Shown here: piece after piece, positions 7,048 through 15,518 of the stretch
Layout: every line of letters starts with the position of its first letter
Numbering within the stretch: the first letter of the stretch is position 1
Assembly: GCA_020849105.1 (NCBI GenBank)
Contig: JADLGW010000010.1
Location: 1-34,833, forward strand
Reading direction: 5' to 3'
From: Phycisphaerales bacterium
GTDB taxonomy: Bacteria > Planctomycetota > Phycisphaerae > Phycisphaerales > UBA1924
Length of the DNA: 34,833 nucleotides
Notes under the pieces: generated by a model
What the model saw: the letters and a program-made list of their open reading frames with translations, nothing else
Databases searched by the model: none
What the model was told of the DNA's origin: nothing
Position numbers and translations under genes: made by a program

Positions 7048-7518
7048 ATGTCGATCGTGAAGACAGAACTGAAGGCCAGTGACATCATGACGGCGGACCC
7101 GGTGTGCGTGGCGCCGTCGGCCACGATCCGCGAACTCGCACGCCTCTTTGAGGAGCACGAGATCTCGGGGGTGCCGGTCACGGATGCGCAGGGCAGGGTT
7201 ACCGGGATCGTCTCCAAGACGGACCTGATCCGGCGGTGCTCGGAGGGGACCGCGGACATCCCACCGGCGTATCTCTTCGAGGTTCTGTCGGAGCAGGGTC
7301 ACGACGACGAGGCGAGCGAGGTGATACCCGAGCCGCTGGTCTGCGTCGAGGACTTCATGACCGAAGACCCGCTGATGGTGTCTCCCGGCCACTCCGCCGC
7401 GGCGGTGGCGAGGCTCATGTATGACAAACGCGTCCACCGCGTGATCGTGGCGGATGAAGAACGGTTTCCTCTTGGCATCATTACGAGCATGGACGTGCTC
7501 GGGGCGCTGTCGCGATAG
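7048..7518 (+). CDS. CBS-domain pair protein
   Basis: 156 residues. ATG 7048 is set by GAAAGGAGC (7035-7043). Two CBS motifs fill the protein: residues about 8-62 (ASDIMTADPVCVAPSATIRE, then ISGVPVTDAQGRVTGIVSKT) and about 95-155 (VEDFMTEDPLMVSPGHSAAA, then VHRVIVADEERFPLGIITSM). The pair should form a Bateman module that binds AMP, ATP or another adenine nucleotide in the cytoplasm. No effector domain is attached, so it probably acts in trans, like the hypoxia-induced CBS proteins of mycobacteria. The inter-CBS stretch (HDDEASEVIPEP) is acidic. Confidence 0.92.
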   Translation: MSIVKTELKASDIMTADPVCVAPSATIRELARLFEEHEISGVPVTDAQGRVTGIVSKTDLIRRCSEGTADIPPAYLFEVLSEQGHDDEASEVIPEPLVCVEDFMTEDPLMVSPGHSAAAVARLMYDKRVHRVIVADEERFPLGIITSMDVLGALSR

Positions 7519-7556
7519 CCCGCTGATCGCCAGGGAACCCACAAGGAGAGGCGCCA

Positions 7557-7820
7557 ATGAAGAACACTCCGAAACACCCTGAGACCGGCCGCATTCCCGG
7601 CGGAGCGGAACACTTGCTTCGTGGCGGGCTGGACCGGGTCGTCACTCGCGACGATGGTGTGGCAAGCGTGCGATCAGGCACGTTGTCGCGGCGAGCAGAG
7701 CCCCCACACGCGCGAGTCGCCACGAGGTGCCAATGGTTCTGCACGGACTGGTTCATGCCGGTCGGGCAGGAGAGGCGGGCAGGGGTGGGCGAGGAAGCGG
7801 GCGGTTCGACGGTTGAGTGA
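7557..7820 (+). CDS. Hypothetical protein, 87 residues
   Basis: The only real support is context: AAGGAGAG (7543-7550) sits 6 bases before ATG 7557, 38 bases after the CBS gene, in a tightly packed same-strand run. The product (MKNTPKHPETGRIPGGAEHL...) is basic, Gly/Arg-rich and has no recognisable domain. The C-terminal third (RRAGVGEEAGGSTVE) looks unstructured. Its TGA (7818-7820) overlaps a GTG codon of the following frame. The real product could be shorter or the gene decayed. Confidence 0.5.
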   Translation: MKNTPKHPETGRIPGGAEHLLRGGLDRVVTRDDGVASVRSGTLSRRAEPPHARVATRCQWFCTDWFMPVGQERRAGVGEEAGGSTVE

Positions 7821-7852
7821 ACACATCAACCACACACGCAAAGGAGCACGTC

Positions 7853-8164
7853 GTGAGCACAACGACACGGAAGAATGGGATCATCGGGCAGTCGGAGTCG
7901 CGCACCACGAGGCAGGCCATCGCGCACGAGCGGAGAGCGGAGGCGCCGGATGCTTCGGGCGAGGTCACTCGCCAGCGGATCGAGGCGCGTGCCTACGAGA
8001 TCTTCGAGGCGCGCCGGGGCAACGGCGGTACGGGCAATGAGGTCACGGACTGGCTGCAGGCGGAGCGCGAACTCAACGGCTCGTCGCCCGATCCATCGGT
8101 CGGCGCCGACATCGAGGTCAAGGGTCGGGCACGCGGCGAGCGGTTGTTGACCGGGGCGAGGTGA
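7853..8164 (+). CDS. DUF2934 protein
   Basis: 103 residues from GTG 7853, chosen because AAAGGAGC (7840-7847) is ideally placed; the in-frame GTG at 7817 has no such site. Residues about 43-80 carry the DUF2934 signature RIEARAYEIFEARRGNGG, then NEVTDWLQAERELN. The N-terminus is Ser/Thr/Arg-rich and the C-terminus charged. It is the second DUF2934-type gene in 1.5 kb; the first is at 6379. The family's function is not established; it is small, soluble and probably cytoplasmic. It ends 53 bases before the YeeE/YedE pair. Confidence 0.82.
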   Translation: MSTTTRKNGIIGQSESRTTRQAIAHERRAEAPDASGEVTRQRIEARAYEIFEARRGNGGTGNEVTDWLQAERELNGSSPDPSVGADIEVKGRARGERLLTGAR

Positions 8165-8217
8165 ATGGAGGGCGCAGTCTCCACGGCTCGCCCGCCGACT
8201 CACAGAAGGAGTGGATC

Positions 8218-8775
8218 ATGAAGGGAATCCTGGGCATGCCCCGTTGGTCGCCCTACGCCGTCGGCGTTGGGATCGGCGTGCTTTCCTGGATCACGTTCGG
8301 CCTCATGGGCAGGGCGCTGGGCACATCGACCACGTTCGTCAACGCCGCGGGCGCGATCGAGGGGCTCGTGGCACCCGCGCACGTCGAGTCCAACGAGTAC
8401 CTCGCCAGGCACATCGTCAGCACGGCCGAGAAGGCACGGCCGATCGTGGGCTGGCAGTTCGCCCTGGTCGTGATGTTGGCTGTCGGCGCGTTTGCCGCGG
8501 CGCGCCTGGCCGGTTCGACGTTCCGCGAGCACATACCGTCGCTCTGGCTGTGGCGTTTCGGCGGCTCAAGGCCGCTTAGGTACTGCGGCGCGATCCTGGG
8601 TGGGGCGCTCCTGCTGTTTGGAGCACGCTTGGCCGACGGCTGCACGTCCGGGCACGGGATCTCGGGCGGTTTGCAACTGGCCGTGTCATCGTGGGTGTTC
8701 CTGGGCGCCATGTTCGGCACGGGCGTCGCGGCTGCGTTCCTGATGTACGGCAGGGAGGGCCGGTCACATGTTTAG
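8218..8775 (+). CDS. YeeE/YedE-family sulfur permease, first half
   Basis: 185 residues from ATG 8218 with AGAAGGAG just upstream. There are about four to five membrane helices, including YAVGVGIGVLSWITFGLMG, QFALVVMLAVGAFAAARLAG and ILGGALLLFGARL. The signature RLADGCTSGHGISGG near residue 140 is the Cys-containing motif of the YeeE/YedE (PF04143) family, which moves thiosulfate or persulfide-type sulfur across the inner membrane. Full-length members have two such units; here they are two genes, as in PmpA/PmpB-type pairs. It overlaps the next gene by 8 bases, so translation is coupled. Confidence 0.9.
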   Translation: MKGILGMPRWSPYAVGVGIGVLSWITFGLMGRALGTSTTFVNAAGAIEGLVAPAHVESNEYLARHIVSTAEKARPIVGWQFALVVMLAVGAFAAARLAGSTFREHIPSLWLWRFGGSRPLRYCGAILGGALLLFGARLADGCTSGHGISGGLQLAVSSWVFLGAMFGTGVAAAFLMYGREGRSHV

Positions 8776-9355
8776 CCACATATTCGCGAGTCCGTCGGCG
8801 CTGGTGACGGGCGCCGTGACCGGCCTGGTGTTCGGATTCCTGCTCCAGAAAGGTGGGGTGACGCGGTTCAGCGTCATTCTCGGCCAGTTCCTTCTGACGG
8901 ACTTTACCGTGCTCAAGGTCATGGGCACAGCCATCGTCGTCGGCGCCCTTGGCATCTTCGGCATGAGGGCGATTGGACTCGACGTGCCGCTGCATGTAAA
9001 AGATGCCACGCTGCTCGGAAACGTGCTGGGCGGAGCGATCTTCGGTGTCGGGATGGCGATCCTCGGCTATTGCCCGGGAACAGGCGTCGCCGCGATTGGG
9101 GATGGCTCACGTCACGCCATCCCCGGCGTTCTCGGCGGACTCGTGGGCGCGGCGATCTACGCCGAGGCTTATCCGTGGATCAAGTCCGAGGTTCTCGGTA
9201 TCGGCGACCTCGGGAAGGTGACGCTGGATTCGGCGACCGGCCTGTCACCGTGGTGGTTGATGGCGCTGCTAGGGGCGAGCGCGATCGCCGGGTTCGTGCT
9301 CCTTGAACGATGGGAGCGCCGCACACACGGAGTCCGCGGCGCACCGGCGGCATAG
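8768..9355 (+). CDS. YeeE/YedE-family sulfur permease, second half
   Basis: 195 residues starting at ATG 8768 inside the end of the preceding gene. Five or so hydrophobic segments are visible (ALVTGAVTGLVFGFLLQ, VMGTAIVVGALGIFG, LGGAIFGVGMAILGYCPGTG, WWLMALLGASAIAGFVLL). The motif GYCPGTGVAAIGDG near residue 100 is the counterpart of DGCTSGHG in the partner, so the two proteins should assemble as one sulfur channel with a Cys relay. A rhodanese-DUF2892 protein encoded at 26004 is a typical intracellular partner for such sulfur, though it is 17 kb away. Confidence 0.9.
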   Translation: MFSHIFASPSALVTGAVTGLVFGFLLQKGGVTRFSVILGQFLLTDFTVLKVMGTAIVVGALGIFGMRAIGLDVPLHVKDATLLGNVLGGAIFGVGMAILGYCPGTGVAAIGDGSRHAIPGVLGGLVGAAIYAEAYPWIKSEVLGIGDLGKVTLDSATGLSPWWLMALLGASAIAGFVLLERWERRTHGVRGAPAA

Positions 9356-9404
9356 TTGACGGTTGTGGGAACAGCACCACACCAATCCTCAATCGGAGCG
9401 CACC

Positions 9405-10478
9405 ATGACCGCAACGATGAAAGCCTTTGTTATGCACGGGATCGGCGAGGTGGGGATCATCGACAAACCGATCCCGCGGCCCGGCCCGAACGACGCGATC
9501 CTCCGCACGACCGCCGCGCTGATCTGCACGTCGGATATGCACACGGTCGCCGGCGCGATCGGGCCGCGCACCGACCTAACCCTCGGCCACGAGGCGGTGG
9601 GCGTCGTCCACGAGTTGGGCCAGGCGGTCGCCGCGACGGGGATGTTCAGGATCGGCCAGCACGTCGCGGTCAACGCCATCACGCCGTGCTACGCCTGCGA
9701 CAACTGCCAGCGCGGCTATTCGTCGCAGTGCGGCGGGATGCTCGGCGGGTGGAAGTTCGCCAACACCAAGGACGGGAGCATGGCGGATTACTTCCACGTC
9801 AACGACGCGATCGCCAACCTCGCGCCGATCCCCGACGGCCTGAGCGACGAGCAGGCCGCGTACTGCTGCGACATGCTCTCGACCGGCTTCGTGGCCGCGG
9901 AGTTCGGGAACATCCCCATCGGCGGGAGCGTCGCGGTCTTCGGCGTTGGACCGATCGGGATGATGGCGATCGTCGGGGCGCGGCTGTGCGGCGCGGGCCT
10001 GGTCATCGGGGTGGAGAGCAGGCCGGATCGCGCGTCGATGGCCCGGAAGTTTGGGGCCGACCTGGTCGTTGACTTCACGAAGGAGGACCCGGTTGAAGCG
10101 ATCCGCAAGGCCACCGGCGGCGCGGGCGTGGACACCGCGATCGAGGCGCTGGGATCGCCCACGACGTTCGCGGCGTGCGTCAGCGCGACGCGACCGGGCG
10201 GGACCATCTCCAACATCGGATACCACGGTGACGGCGACACCGTGCCCATCCCGCGCCTGGACTGGGGCGTGGGCATGAGCGACAAGACCATCCGCACGGC
10301 CCTGTGCCCCGGCGGCTCGGAGCGCATGGGCCGCCTGATGCGGTTGATCCAGACCGGGCGTGTTGACCCGCTCGCGATGACCACGCACCGCTTCAAGTTC
10401 GCGGACATCAAGCGTGCGTTCACGATGATGCAGACCAAGGAGGACGGCATGATCAAGCCGCTCATCACGTTCGGGTGA
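9405..10478 (+). CDS. Zinc-dependent secondary alcohol dehydrogenase
   Basis: 357 residues, ATG 9405 after GGAG. It closely follows the clostridial/Thermoanaerobacter secondary alcohol dehydrogenase plan. The catalytic zinc ligands are visible: Cys41 (CTSD), His62/Glu63 (GHEAVG) and Asp156 (CCDMLSTG). It also has four spaced cysteines, C95, C98, C101 and C109 (PCYACDNCQRGYSSQC), typical of a structural zinc lobe that, as I recall, the clostridial enzymes lack. The Rossmann motif is FGVGPIG (179-185). The cofactor loop VESRPD keeps the Ser-Arg pair of NADP enzymes but has Glu where they have Gly, so NAD versus NADP is open. It interconverts secondary alcohols or aldehydes with ketones, useful for redox balance when respiration stops. 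Confidence 0.92.
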   Translation: MTATMKAFVMHGIGEVGIIDKPIPRPGPNDAILRTTAALICTSDMHTVAGAIGPRTDLTLGHEAVGVVHELGQAVAATGMFRIGQHVAVNAITPCYACDNCQRGYSSQCGGMLGGWKFANTKDGSMADYFHVNDAIANLAPIPDGLSDEQAAYCCDMLSTGFVAAEFGNIPIGGSVAVFGVGPIGMMAIVGARLCGAGLVIGVESRPDRASMARKFGADLVVDFTKEDPVEAIRKATGGAGVDTAIEALGSPTTFAACVSATRPGGTISNIGYHGDGDTVPIPRLDWGVGMSDKTIRTALCPGGSERMGRLMRLIQTGRVDPLAMTTHRFKFADIKRAFTMMQTKEDGMIKPLITFG

Positions 10479-10522
10479 GCGTGGGCGTGCGGACGAGCTG
10501 CACCTATTCAGGAGGTCAATCG

Positions 10523-11860
10523 ATGCGTCAACGTGATTTCGCGTGGCTTCGGCTCCTGCTGATGCTTCTGCTGATGCTGCCGCTGGCGGTGCTGTTCCTG
10601 ATGCCGGGGACCGGCATGGTCTTGGGCACGATGTGGTTCTGGTTGGCGCTGATGCTCTGCCTCTGGATGGTCTGGATGGTGCTGGGCGTCCCGTGCGATG
10701 AGAGTGCGCCTGTAGCCTCGGTGAGCGCGGGCCCGCGGGCCCTCGCCACCGACGAACTGCCGCCAGTCGTGCGGCGGGTGATGGACGTGCGGTTAGCGAC
10801 AGAGCACAACGGCGTGCTGGCGTTCCACGGGCCGCTGAAGGAACCTGCCGACCAGGCGTACGAGGACCTGAAGCGTGAAGCCGGCGCCCAGACGGTCCCC
10901 CTGGTGCAGGAAGACGAGCAACTGGGGGCAGCGGTCGTGCTGGTGCCAAAGAACGTTGAACAGGCAACCATGGAGAGACCGGTGCGGCCGTGGGTGAACT
11001 GGCTTCTGTTCGCGCTGACGGTGGTGACCACGACGTGGGCCGGTGCTGCGCATCAGGGTGTAGATCTTCTCAGAGAACCCGCGCGTTTCGCGGTCGGCCT
11101 GCCGTACGCGCTGGGATTGCTGGCAATCCTCGGTGTGCATGAGCTGGGACACTACTTCACGGCAAAATATCACGGCATTCGCGTCACGCCTCCCTACTTC
11201 ATCCCCGTGCCTCTTGCGCTCGGCACGTTCGGCGCCTTCATCCAGATGAGGAGTCCGGTCGAGAACCGGCGGGCGCTATTCGATGTGGCCGTGGCTGGGC
11301 CGCTGGCCGGACTTGCCGTGGCGATCCCGGCGCTGCTGGTCGGCCTGCGCCTCTCGCAGATAGCCCCGGTGGGCACTCCGATCGAATCACACATGATGGG
11401 CGGCACGTCCGTCGGCTCTTCGATCCTGTTCGCCGTGCTGGCCAAGCTCTCGCTGGGCGATGCACTGCAATACGGCCATATTCTCCGGCTTCATCCGCTG
11501 GCCTTCGCCGGATGGCTCGGGCTGTTCGTCACCGCCCTGAACCTGCTTCCCATAGGGCAACTCGATGGTGGCCACATCGCTCGCGCCATGTTCGGTAATC
11601 GCGTTGGACGGACGATCAGCACGGTCGCCATGTGGACGCTCATTCTGCTGGCGCTGTTCGTCTGGCCGGGCTTGTTCATGTGGGCGATCATCATCTTCTT
11701 CATCGCCGGCCGCAGCATGCCCCCACTGAACGACGTCACCCCCATCACGTCCGGGCGCCGTTGGCTGGGATACGCCGCGTTCCTGATCTTGCTCCTGATC
11801 ATCTCGCCCCTGCCGCACACGTTCTGGGACCGGATGGGTATCCATTGCCCCTATTTGTGA
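10523..11860 (+). CDS. Site-2 protease family (M50) membrane metalloprotease
   Basis: 445 residues from ATG 10523 with a perfect AGGAGG. Two N-terminal helices (LRLLLMLLLMLPLAVLFLM and MWFWLALMLCLWMVWMVLG) precede a cytosolic or periplasmic domain (about 75-150), then a multi-helix core. The catalytic HELGH motif is at 206-210 and the third ligand in NLLPIGQLDGGH (Asp348). The order and the TPPYFIPVP stretch resemble the EGY1-like branch of site-2 proteases. It should cleave transmembrane segments, such as anti-sigma factors or stress membrane proteins. No substrate gene is obvious nearby. Confidence 0.92.
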   Translation: MRQRDFAWLRLLLMLLLMLPLAVLFLMPGTGMVLGTMWFWLALMLCLWMVWMVLGVPCDESAPVASVSAGPRALATDELPPVVRRVMDVRLATEHNGVLAFHGPLKEPADQAYEDLKREAGAQTVPLVQEDEQLGAAVVLVPKNVEQATMERPVRPWVNWLLFALTVVTTTWAGAAHQGVDLLREPARFAVGLPYALGLLAILGVHELGHYFTAKYHGIRVTPPYFIPVPLALGTFGAFIQMRSPVENRRALFDVAVAGPLAGLAVAIPALLVGLRLSQIAPVGTPIESHMMGGTSVGSSILFAVLAKLSLGDALQYGHILRLHPLAFAGWLGLFVTALNLLPIGQLDGGHIARAMFGNRVGRTISTVAMWTLILLALFVWPGLFMWAIIIFFIAGRSMPPLNDVTPITSGRRWLGYAAFLILLLIISPLPHTFWDRMGIHCPYL

Positions 11861-11924
11861 GTCCTGTTGGTTGGTGTAGCCGCCAGGTGAACGCGGTCCG
11901 GATAGATTGGAGATTGGAGACCCA

Positions 11925-14015
11925 TTGACCAGGCACAACCATACTCACGGCCACGGTCATTATGGGCACGACCATCAAGCGCATGGCGAGCACGCTCCGC
12001 AACATCGCAGGGCTGGTCAGGCCGACGCCCACACCGGTCACGACAAGCACGCTGGCCACAGCGTCGCGATGTTTCGCAACCAGTTCTGGCTGACGTTGGT
12101 GCTTTGCATTCCGACCATCATTTGGAGCGAGATGATCCAGCGGTGGTTCGGCTACGCTGCGCCGCGGTTCGCCGGGTCGGACTACATCGCGGCGGTATTC
12201 GGCGCCACCGTGTACTTCTACGGCGGCAGGCCGTTCCTGCAAGGAGCCTGGCACGAGTTGCGTGCGAGACTTCCGGGCATGATGACGCTCATCTCGCTGG
12301 CGATCACCGTCGCGTTCCTCTACAGCGCTCTGGTCACGCTCGGCCTCGTCGCGGGAATGGACCTCTGGTGGGAACTGGCAACGCTGGTCGCGATCATGCT
12401 GCTGGGCCACTGGATCGAGATGCGCTCGATCACGCAGGCGCGGGGCGCGCTGAGGGAGCTTGCCAAGCTGCTGCCTGATATGGCCGTACGGCTGGACGAG
12501 GCCGGCAACAGCAGCGATGTGCCTGTTGCGGACTTACGACGGGGCGATGTTCTGCTCATCCGGCCCGGCGCCGGCATTCCCGCCGACGGCGTCGTAAAGG
12601 AAGGCAGCAGCACGGTCAATGAGTCAATGATCACCGGCGAGTCCAAGCCGGTGGACAAGACAACGGGCGAGAAGGTGATCGCCGGCACCGTCAACGGGCA
12701 AGGCTCGCTGCGCGTCGACGTGACAGGAACCGGTGACCAGACCGCGCTTGCCGGGATCATGCGGCTCGTCGAGCAGGCTCAGTCGTCGCGATCACGCGCC
12801 CAGGCGCTGGCGGATCGGGCGGCATTCTATCTCACGATCATCGCCATTGCTTCCGCTGCGATGACGGCCATCATCTGGCCCATCCTCGGTCGGCCGTGGG
12901 ACTTCGTGATGGAGCGGGTGGTGACCGTGCTCGTGATCGCCTGCCCGCACGCGCTGGGCCTGGCCATCCCGCTGGTGATCGCGATCTCGACCACGCTCGG
13001 CGCGCGGCACGGCCTGCTCGTGCGCAATCGGCGCGGTTTGGAAGAGGCTCGCCTCCTGAACACAGTCGTGTTCGACAAGACGGGGACGCTCACGCTCGGC
13101 TCGCATCGCGTCGTGAAGATCAGCGCGGCCGAGGGGAGCATCGACAGCGAAGTTCTTCGCCTGGCAGCGGCCGTTCAACGCGACGCCGAGCACCCCATCG
13201 CGCAGGCACTGCTGACGAGCGCCATGGAGCGGGCTATAGACGTTCCGAGGTCGCAGGGCTTTGAATCCATGCCCGGCCGCGGTGTGCGCGCAGTCGTCGA
13301 TGGGCGTTCGTTCTACGTTGGCGGACCGGCGCTCTTGAGAATGCTCACTGTCGAACCGTCGGATGCGCTTCGCCAAGCCGCGGCAACGGCGGCAGCCAAC
13401 GGTCAAACTGCAACCTATCTGGTTGAAGGCGATCGGGTCCTCGCCGTGTTTGCGATCGCCGACGCCATCCGTCCCGAGTCTTTCGATGCAGTCAAACGTC
13501 TTCACGCCGACGGGCTGGAAGTCGTCCTGTTAACGGGCGATTCCAACGCGGTCGGAAACGCCGTCGCTGAGGAACTCGGCATCGACACCGTCTTTGCAGA
13601 GGTCCTCCCCGAGGACAAGGTGGCGAAGGTCGAAGAACTGCAAGCGCAGCACAAACGTGTGGCGATGGTAGGCGACGGCGTGAATGACGCCCCGGCGCTC
13701 CTCACGGCCGACGTAGGCATCGCGATCGGCGCGGGAACGGATGTCGCTGTGGAGGCGGGCGATGTCGTGCTTGTCCGCAGCGACCCGCGCGGCGTGCCGG
13801 AGATCATCGACCTGAGCAGGGCAGCGTACAGCAAGATGATTCAGAACCTGTGGTGGGCGGCGGGCTACAACATCGTCGCGATCCCGCTGGCCGCCGGGGT
13901 GCTTGCACCCTGGGGCATTGTGCTGCAGCCCGCAATCGGCGCTGTGCTGATGTCCTTGAGCACCATGATCGTGGCGATCAACGCTCAGCTCCTGCGCCGA
14001 ACGAGTGTAGCGTGA
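11925..14015 (+). CDS. copB: CopB-type copper-translocating P1B ATPase
   Basis: 696 residues from TTG 11925 (TGGAGA just upstream; TTG 11907 is an alternative start). Instead of HMA domains, the first 50 residues are a His-rich metal tail ([20 protein letters not shown] and more). Then come membrane helices, the actuator TGES, the transport motif CPH at Cys340 ([12 protein letters not shown]), the phosphorylation site DKTGTLT at Asp384, AEHPIAQ, and [13 protein letters not shown] plus a His-rich tail marks the CopB (P1B-3) class, which exports copper or silver from the cytoplasm. It lies in the same strand run as the HMA-like gene and could protect copper-sensitive enzymes under low oxygen. 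Confidence 0.93.
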   Translation: MTRHNHTHGHGHYGHDHQAHGEHAPQHRRAGQADAHTGHDKHAGHSVAMFRNQFWLTLVLCIPTIIWSEMIQRWFGYAAPRFAGSDYIAAVFGATVYFYGGRPFLQGAWHELRARLPGMMTLISLAITVAFLYSALVTLGLVAGMDLWWELATLVAIMLLGHWIEMRSITQARGALRELAKLLPDMAVRLDEAGNSSDVPVADLRRGDVLLIRPGAGIPADGVVKEGSSTVNESMITGESKPVDKTTGEKVIAGTVNGQGSLRVDVTGTGDQTALAGIMRLVEQAQSSRSRAQALADRAAFYLTIIAIASAAMTAIIWPILGRPWDFVMERVVTVLVIACPHALGLAIPLVIAISTTLGARHGLLVRNRRGLEEARLLNTVVFDKTGTLTLGSHRVVKISAAEGSIDSEVLRLAAAVQRDAEHPIAQALLTSAMERAIDVPRSQGFESMPGRGVRAVVDGRSFYVGGPALLRMLTVEPSDALRQAAATAAANGQTATYLVEGDRVLAVFAIADAIRPESFDAVKRLHADGLEVVLLTGDSNAVGNAVAEELGIDTVFAEVLPEDKVAKVEELQAQHKRVAMVGDGVNDAPALLTADVGIAIGAGTDVAVEAGDVVLVRSDPRGVPEIIDLSRAAYSKMIQNLWWAAGYNIVAIPLAAGVLAPWGIVLQPAIGAVLMSLSTMIVAINAQLLRRTSVA

Positions 14016-14027
14016 AGGAGGGACAAT

Positions 14028-14223
14028 ATGGACCGCTCGCTGCCAGACGCCGGGACGACGCTTCGGATGCTGACTGGCCGTTTGTGTGAAGGGGCACGAG
14101 GTCTCGGAGGAACCGGGGCTGGTGACGCGGCTGGTGCTGTACGAACTGGCCGCAGAGGGGAGCCGGGAACACACCCGTGGTCTTGCTGTCGAAGTCCTTC
14201 ATCACGCAGATCTGCTGAAATGA
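14028..14223 (+). pseudogene. Small gene with apparent +1 frameshift
   Basis: ATG 14028 has an excellent AAGGAGG site. The zero frame degenerates after MDRSLPDAGTTLRMLTGRLCEG (read in two parts: MDRSLPDAGTT and LRMLTGRLCEG). The +1 frame, from a GTG at 14086 to TGA 14221-14223, reads as a compact helical protein: GHEVSEEPGLVTRLVLYELA, then AEGSREHTRGLAVEVLHHAD and LLK, with high-GC third positions. Removing one G from the GGGG run at 14091-14094 joins both into a coherent product of about 64 residues. It is therefore a frameshifted gene, a sequencing error or, less likely, programmed frameshifting. Function unknown; it lies between copB and ackA. Confidence 0.5.
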
Positions 14224-14258
14224 GCGCATTCCCGGTGGTGTAGAGGAGACGTTGTGTC

Positions 14259-15488
14259 ATGAAGGTTCTGGCCATCAACTGTGGCTCCTCGACGCTGAAG
14301 TTCAAGCTCTTCGAGACGGCCGGTGCTCTCGGCCCGCTGCGCCAGTTAGCTCTTGGGAGCGTCGATGCGATCGGGGAGCACGCGACTGTTGAGTTCACCG
14401 GGAGTGAAACCTTTCGGAAGGTCGTCCCTGTCGGCGATCACTTGGAGGCGACCCGCCAGATGCTTGAATGGCTGGGTTCGTCGATCCTCCTGCAGCCCGA
14501 CGGGCTCGGGGCGGTCGGACATCGGGTCGTCCACGGCGGGGACCGTTTCGGCCAGCCTGTCCTGATTGATGAGGAAATGCTCAGCGACCTTGCCGCACTG
14601 GCTGGCCTGGCACCGTTGCACAATGCTCCTGCACTGAGCACCATTCGCGGCGTCCGCTCTGTGCTGGGCGGCGACATTCCCGCGGTGGCCGTTTTCGACA
14701 CCGCTTTCCACCGCACCCTGCCCCCCAAGGCCGCTCATTACGCGATCCCGCACGAACTTGCGGCGAAGCACGGTATCCGGCGGTATGGTTTCCACGGCAT
14801 CGCCCACCGATACATGGTGGAGCGTTACGCCGCCCTTGCCGGCAAACCCGTGGATCGTGTCAGGCTGGTCACCCTGCAACTGGGCAACGGTTGCTCGGCG
14901 ACGGCCGTGGATGAGGGCCGGTCGGTGGACACCTCGATGGGTTTCACCCCGCTGGAAGGGCTGGTCATGGGGACACGGTCGGGCGATGTCGATCCCTCCC
15001 TGGGCGGCTTCCTGGCCCGCCAAGAACGGGCGGACATCGCGGAAGTCGAGGATTGGTTCAACCGTCGGTCGGGGCTCCTGGGCGTGTCTGGCTCCTCGCC
15101 GGACATGCGGAAACTGCAAGAGCTGGAAACTCAGGGAGACGCCCGTGCCGCCCTGGCGGTCGAGATGTTCTGTTACCGGGTGCGAAAGACCATCGGGGCC
15201 TACCTGGCTGTTCTCGGGGGGGCCGAGGCGGTCATCTTCGGGGGTGGGATTGGGGAGAACGCACCGGCCGTACGGGCCAGGATTTGCACAGGAATGGAAT
15301 GGTGCGGGTTGCTTCTCGATCGGGACCGGAACCGTGAGGCGACGGGAACTGAAGCACGCATCAGTATCGAAGGGGCGAGGATACACGCTCACGTCATTCC
15401 GGTGGATGAAGGAGTGATCATCGCTCGGGAGACGATTCACCTGTTACAGGGGCGCTCGGACGCACGAAGGCCCTCATTAGAGAAGTGA
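14259..15488 (+). CDS. ackA: Acetate kinase
   Basis: 409 residues, near the family's usual 400, from ATG 14259 with GAGGAG upstream. The full set of acetate/butyrate kinase signatures is present: N-terminal LAINCGSSTLKFKLF, VGHRVVHGGDRF, VFDTAFHRTLP (catalytic Asp), RRYGFHGIAHRY, LGNGCSATAV and GGGIGENAPAVR. It converts acetyl phosphate and ADP to acetate and ATP in the cytoplasm. It is 30 bases upstream of a phosphoketolase gene on the same strand; together they turn sugar phosphates into acetate with substrate-level ATP, without oxygen and without pyruvate oxidation. Confidence 0.96.
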   Translation: MKVLAINCGSSTLKFKLFETAGALGPLRQLALGSVDAIGEHATVEFTGSETFRKVVPVGDHLEATRQMLEWLGSSILLQPDGLGAVGHRVVHGGDRFGQPVLIDEEMLSDLAALAGLAPLHNAPALSTIRGVRSVLGGDIPAVAVFDTAFHRTLPPKAAHYAIPHELAAKHGIRRYGFHGIAHRYMVERYAALAGKPVDRVRLVTLQLGNGCSATAVDEGRSVDTSMGFTPLEGLVMGTRSGDVDPSLGGFLARQERADIAEVEDWFNRRSGLLGVSGSSPDMRKLQELETQGDARAALAVEMFCYRVRKTIGAYLAVLGGAEAVIFGGGIGENAPAVRARICTGMEWCGLLLDRDRNREATGTEARISIEGARIHAHVIPVDEGVIIARETIHLLQGRSDARRPSLEK

Positions 15489-15518
15489 TACAAGCACATC
15501 CTGTACATGGAGGCTGCC

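Noticed and set aside
14611..14628. A sigma-54-like TGGCACC...TTGCA inside ackA
   Set aside because: The spacing between the two blocks is wrong for a -24/-12 promoter and it lies within a coding region.
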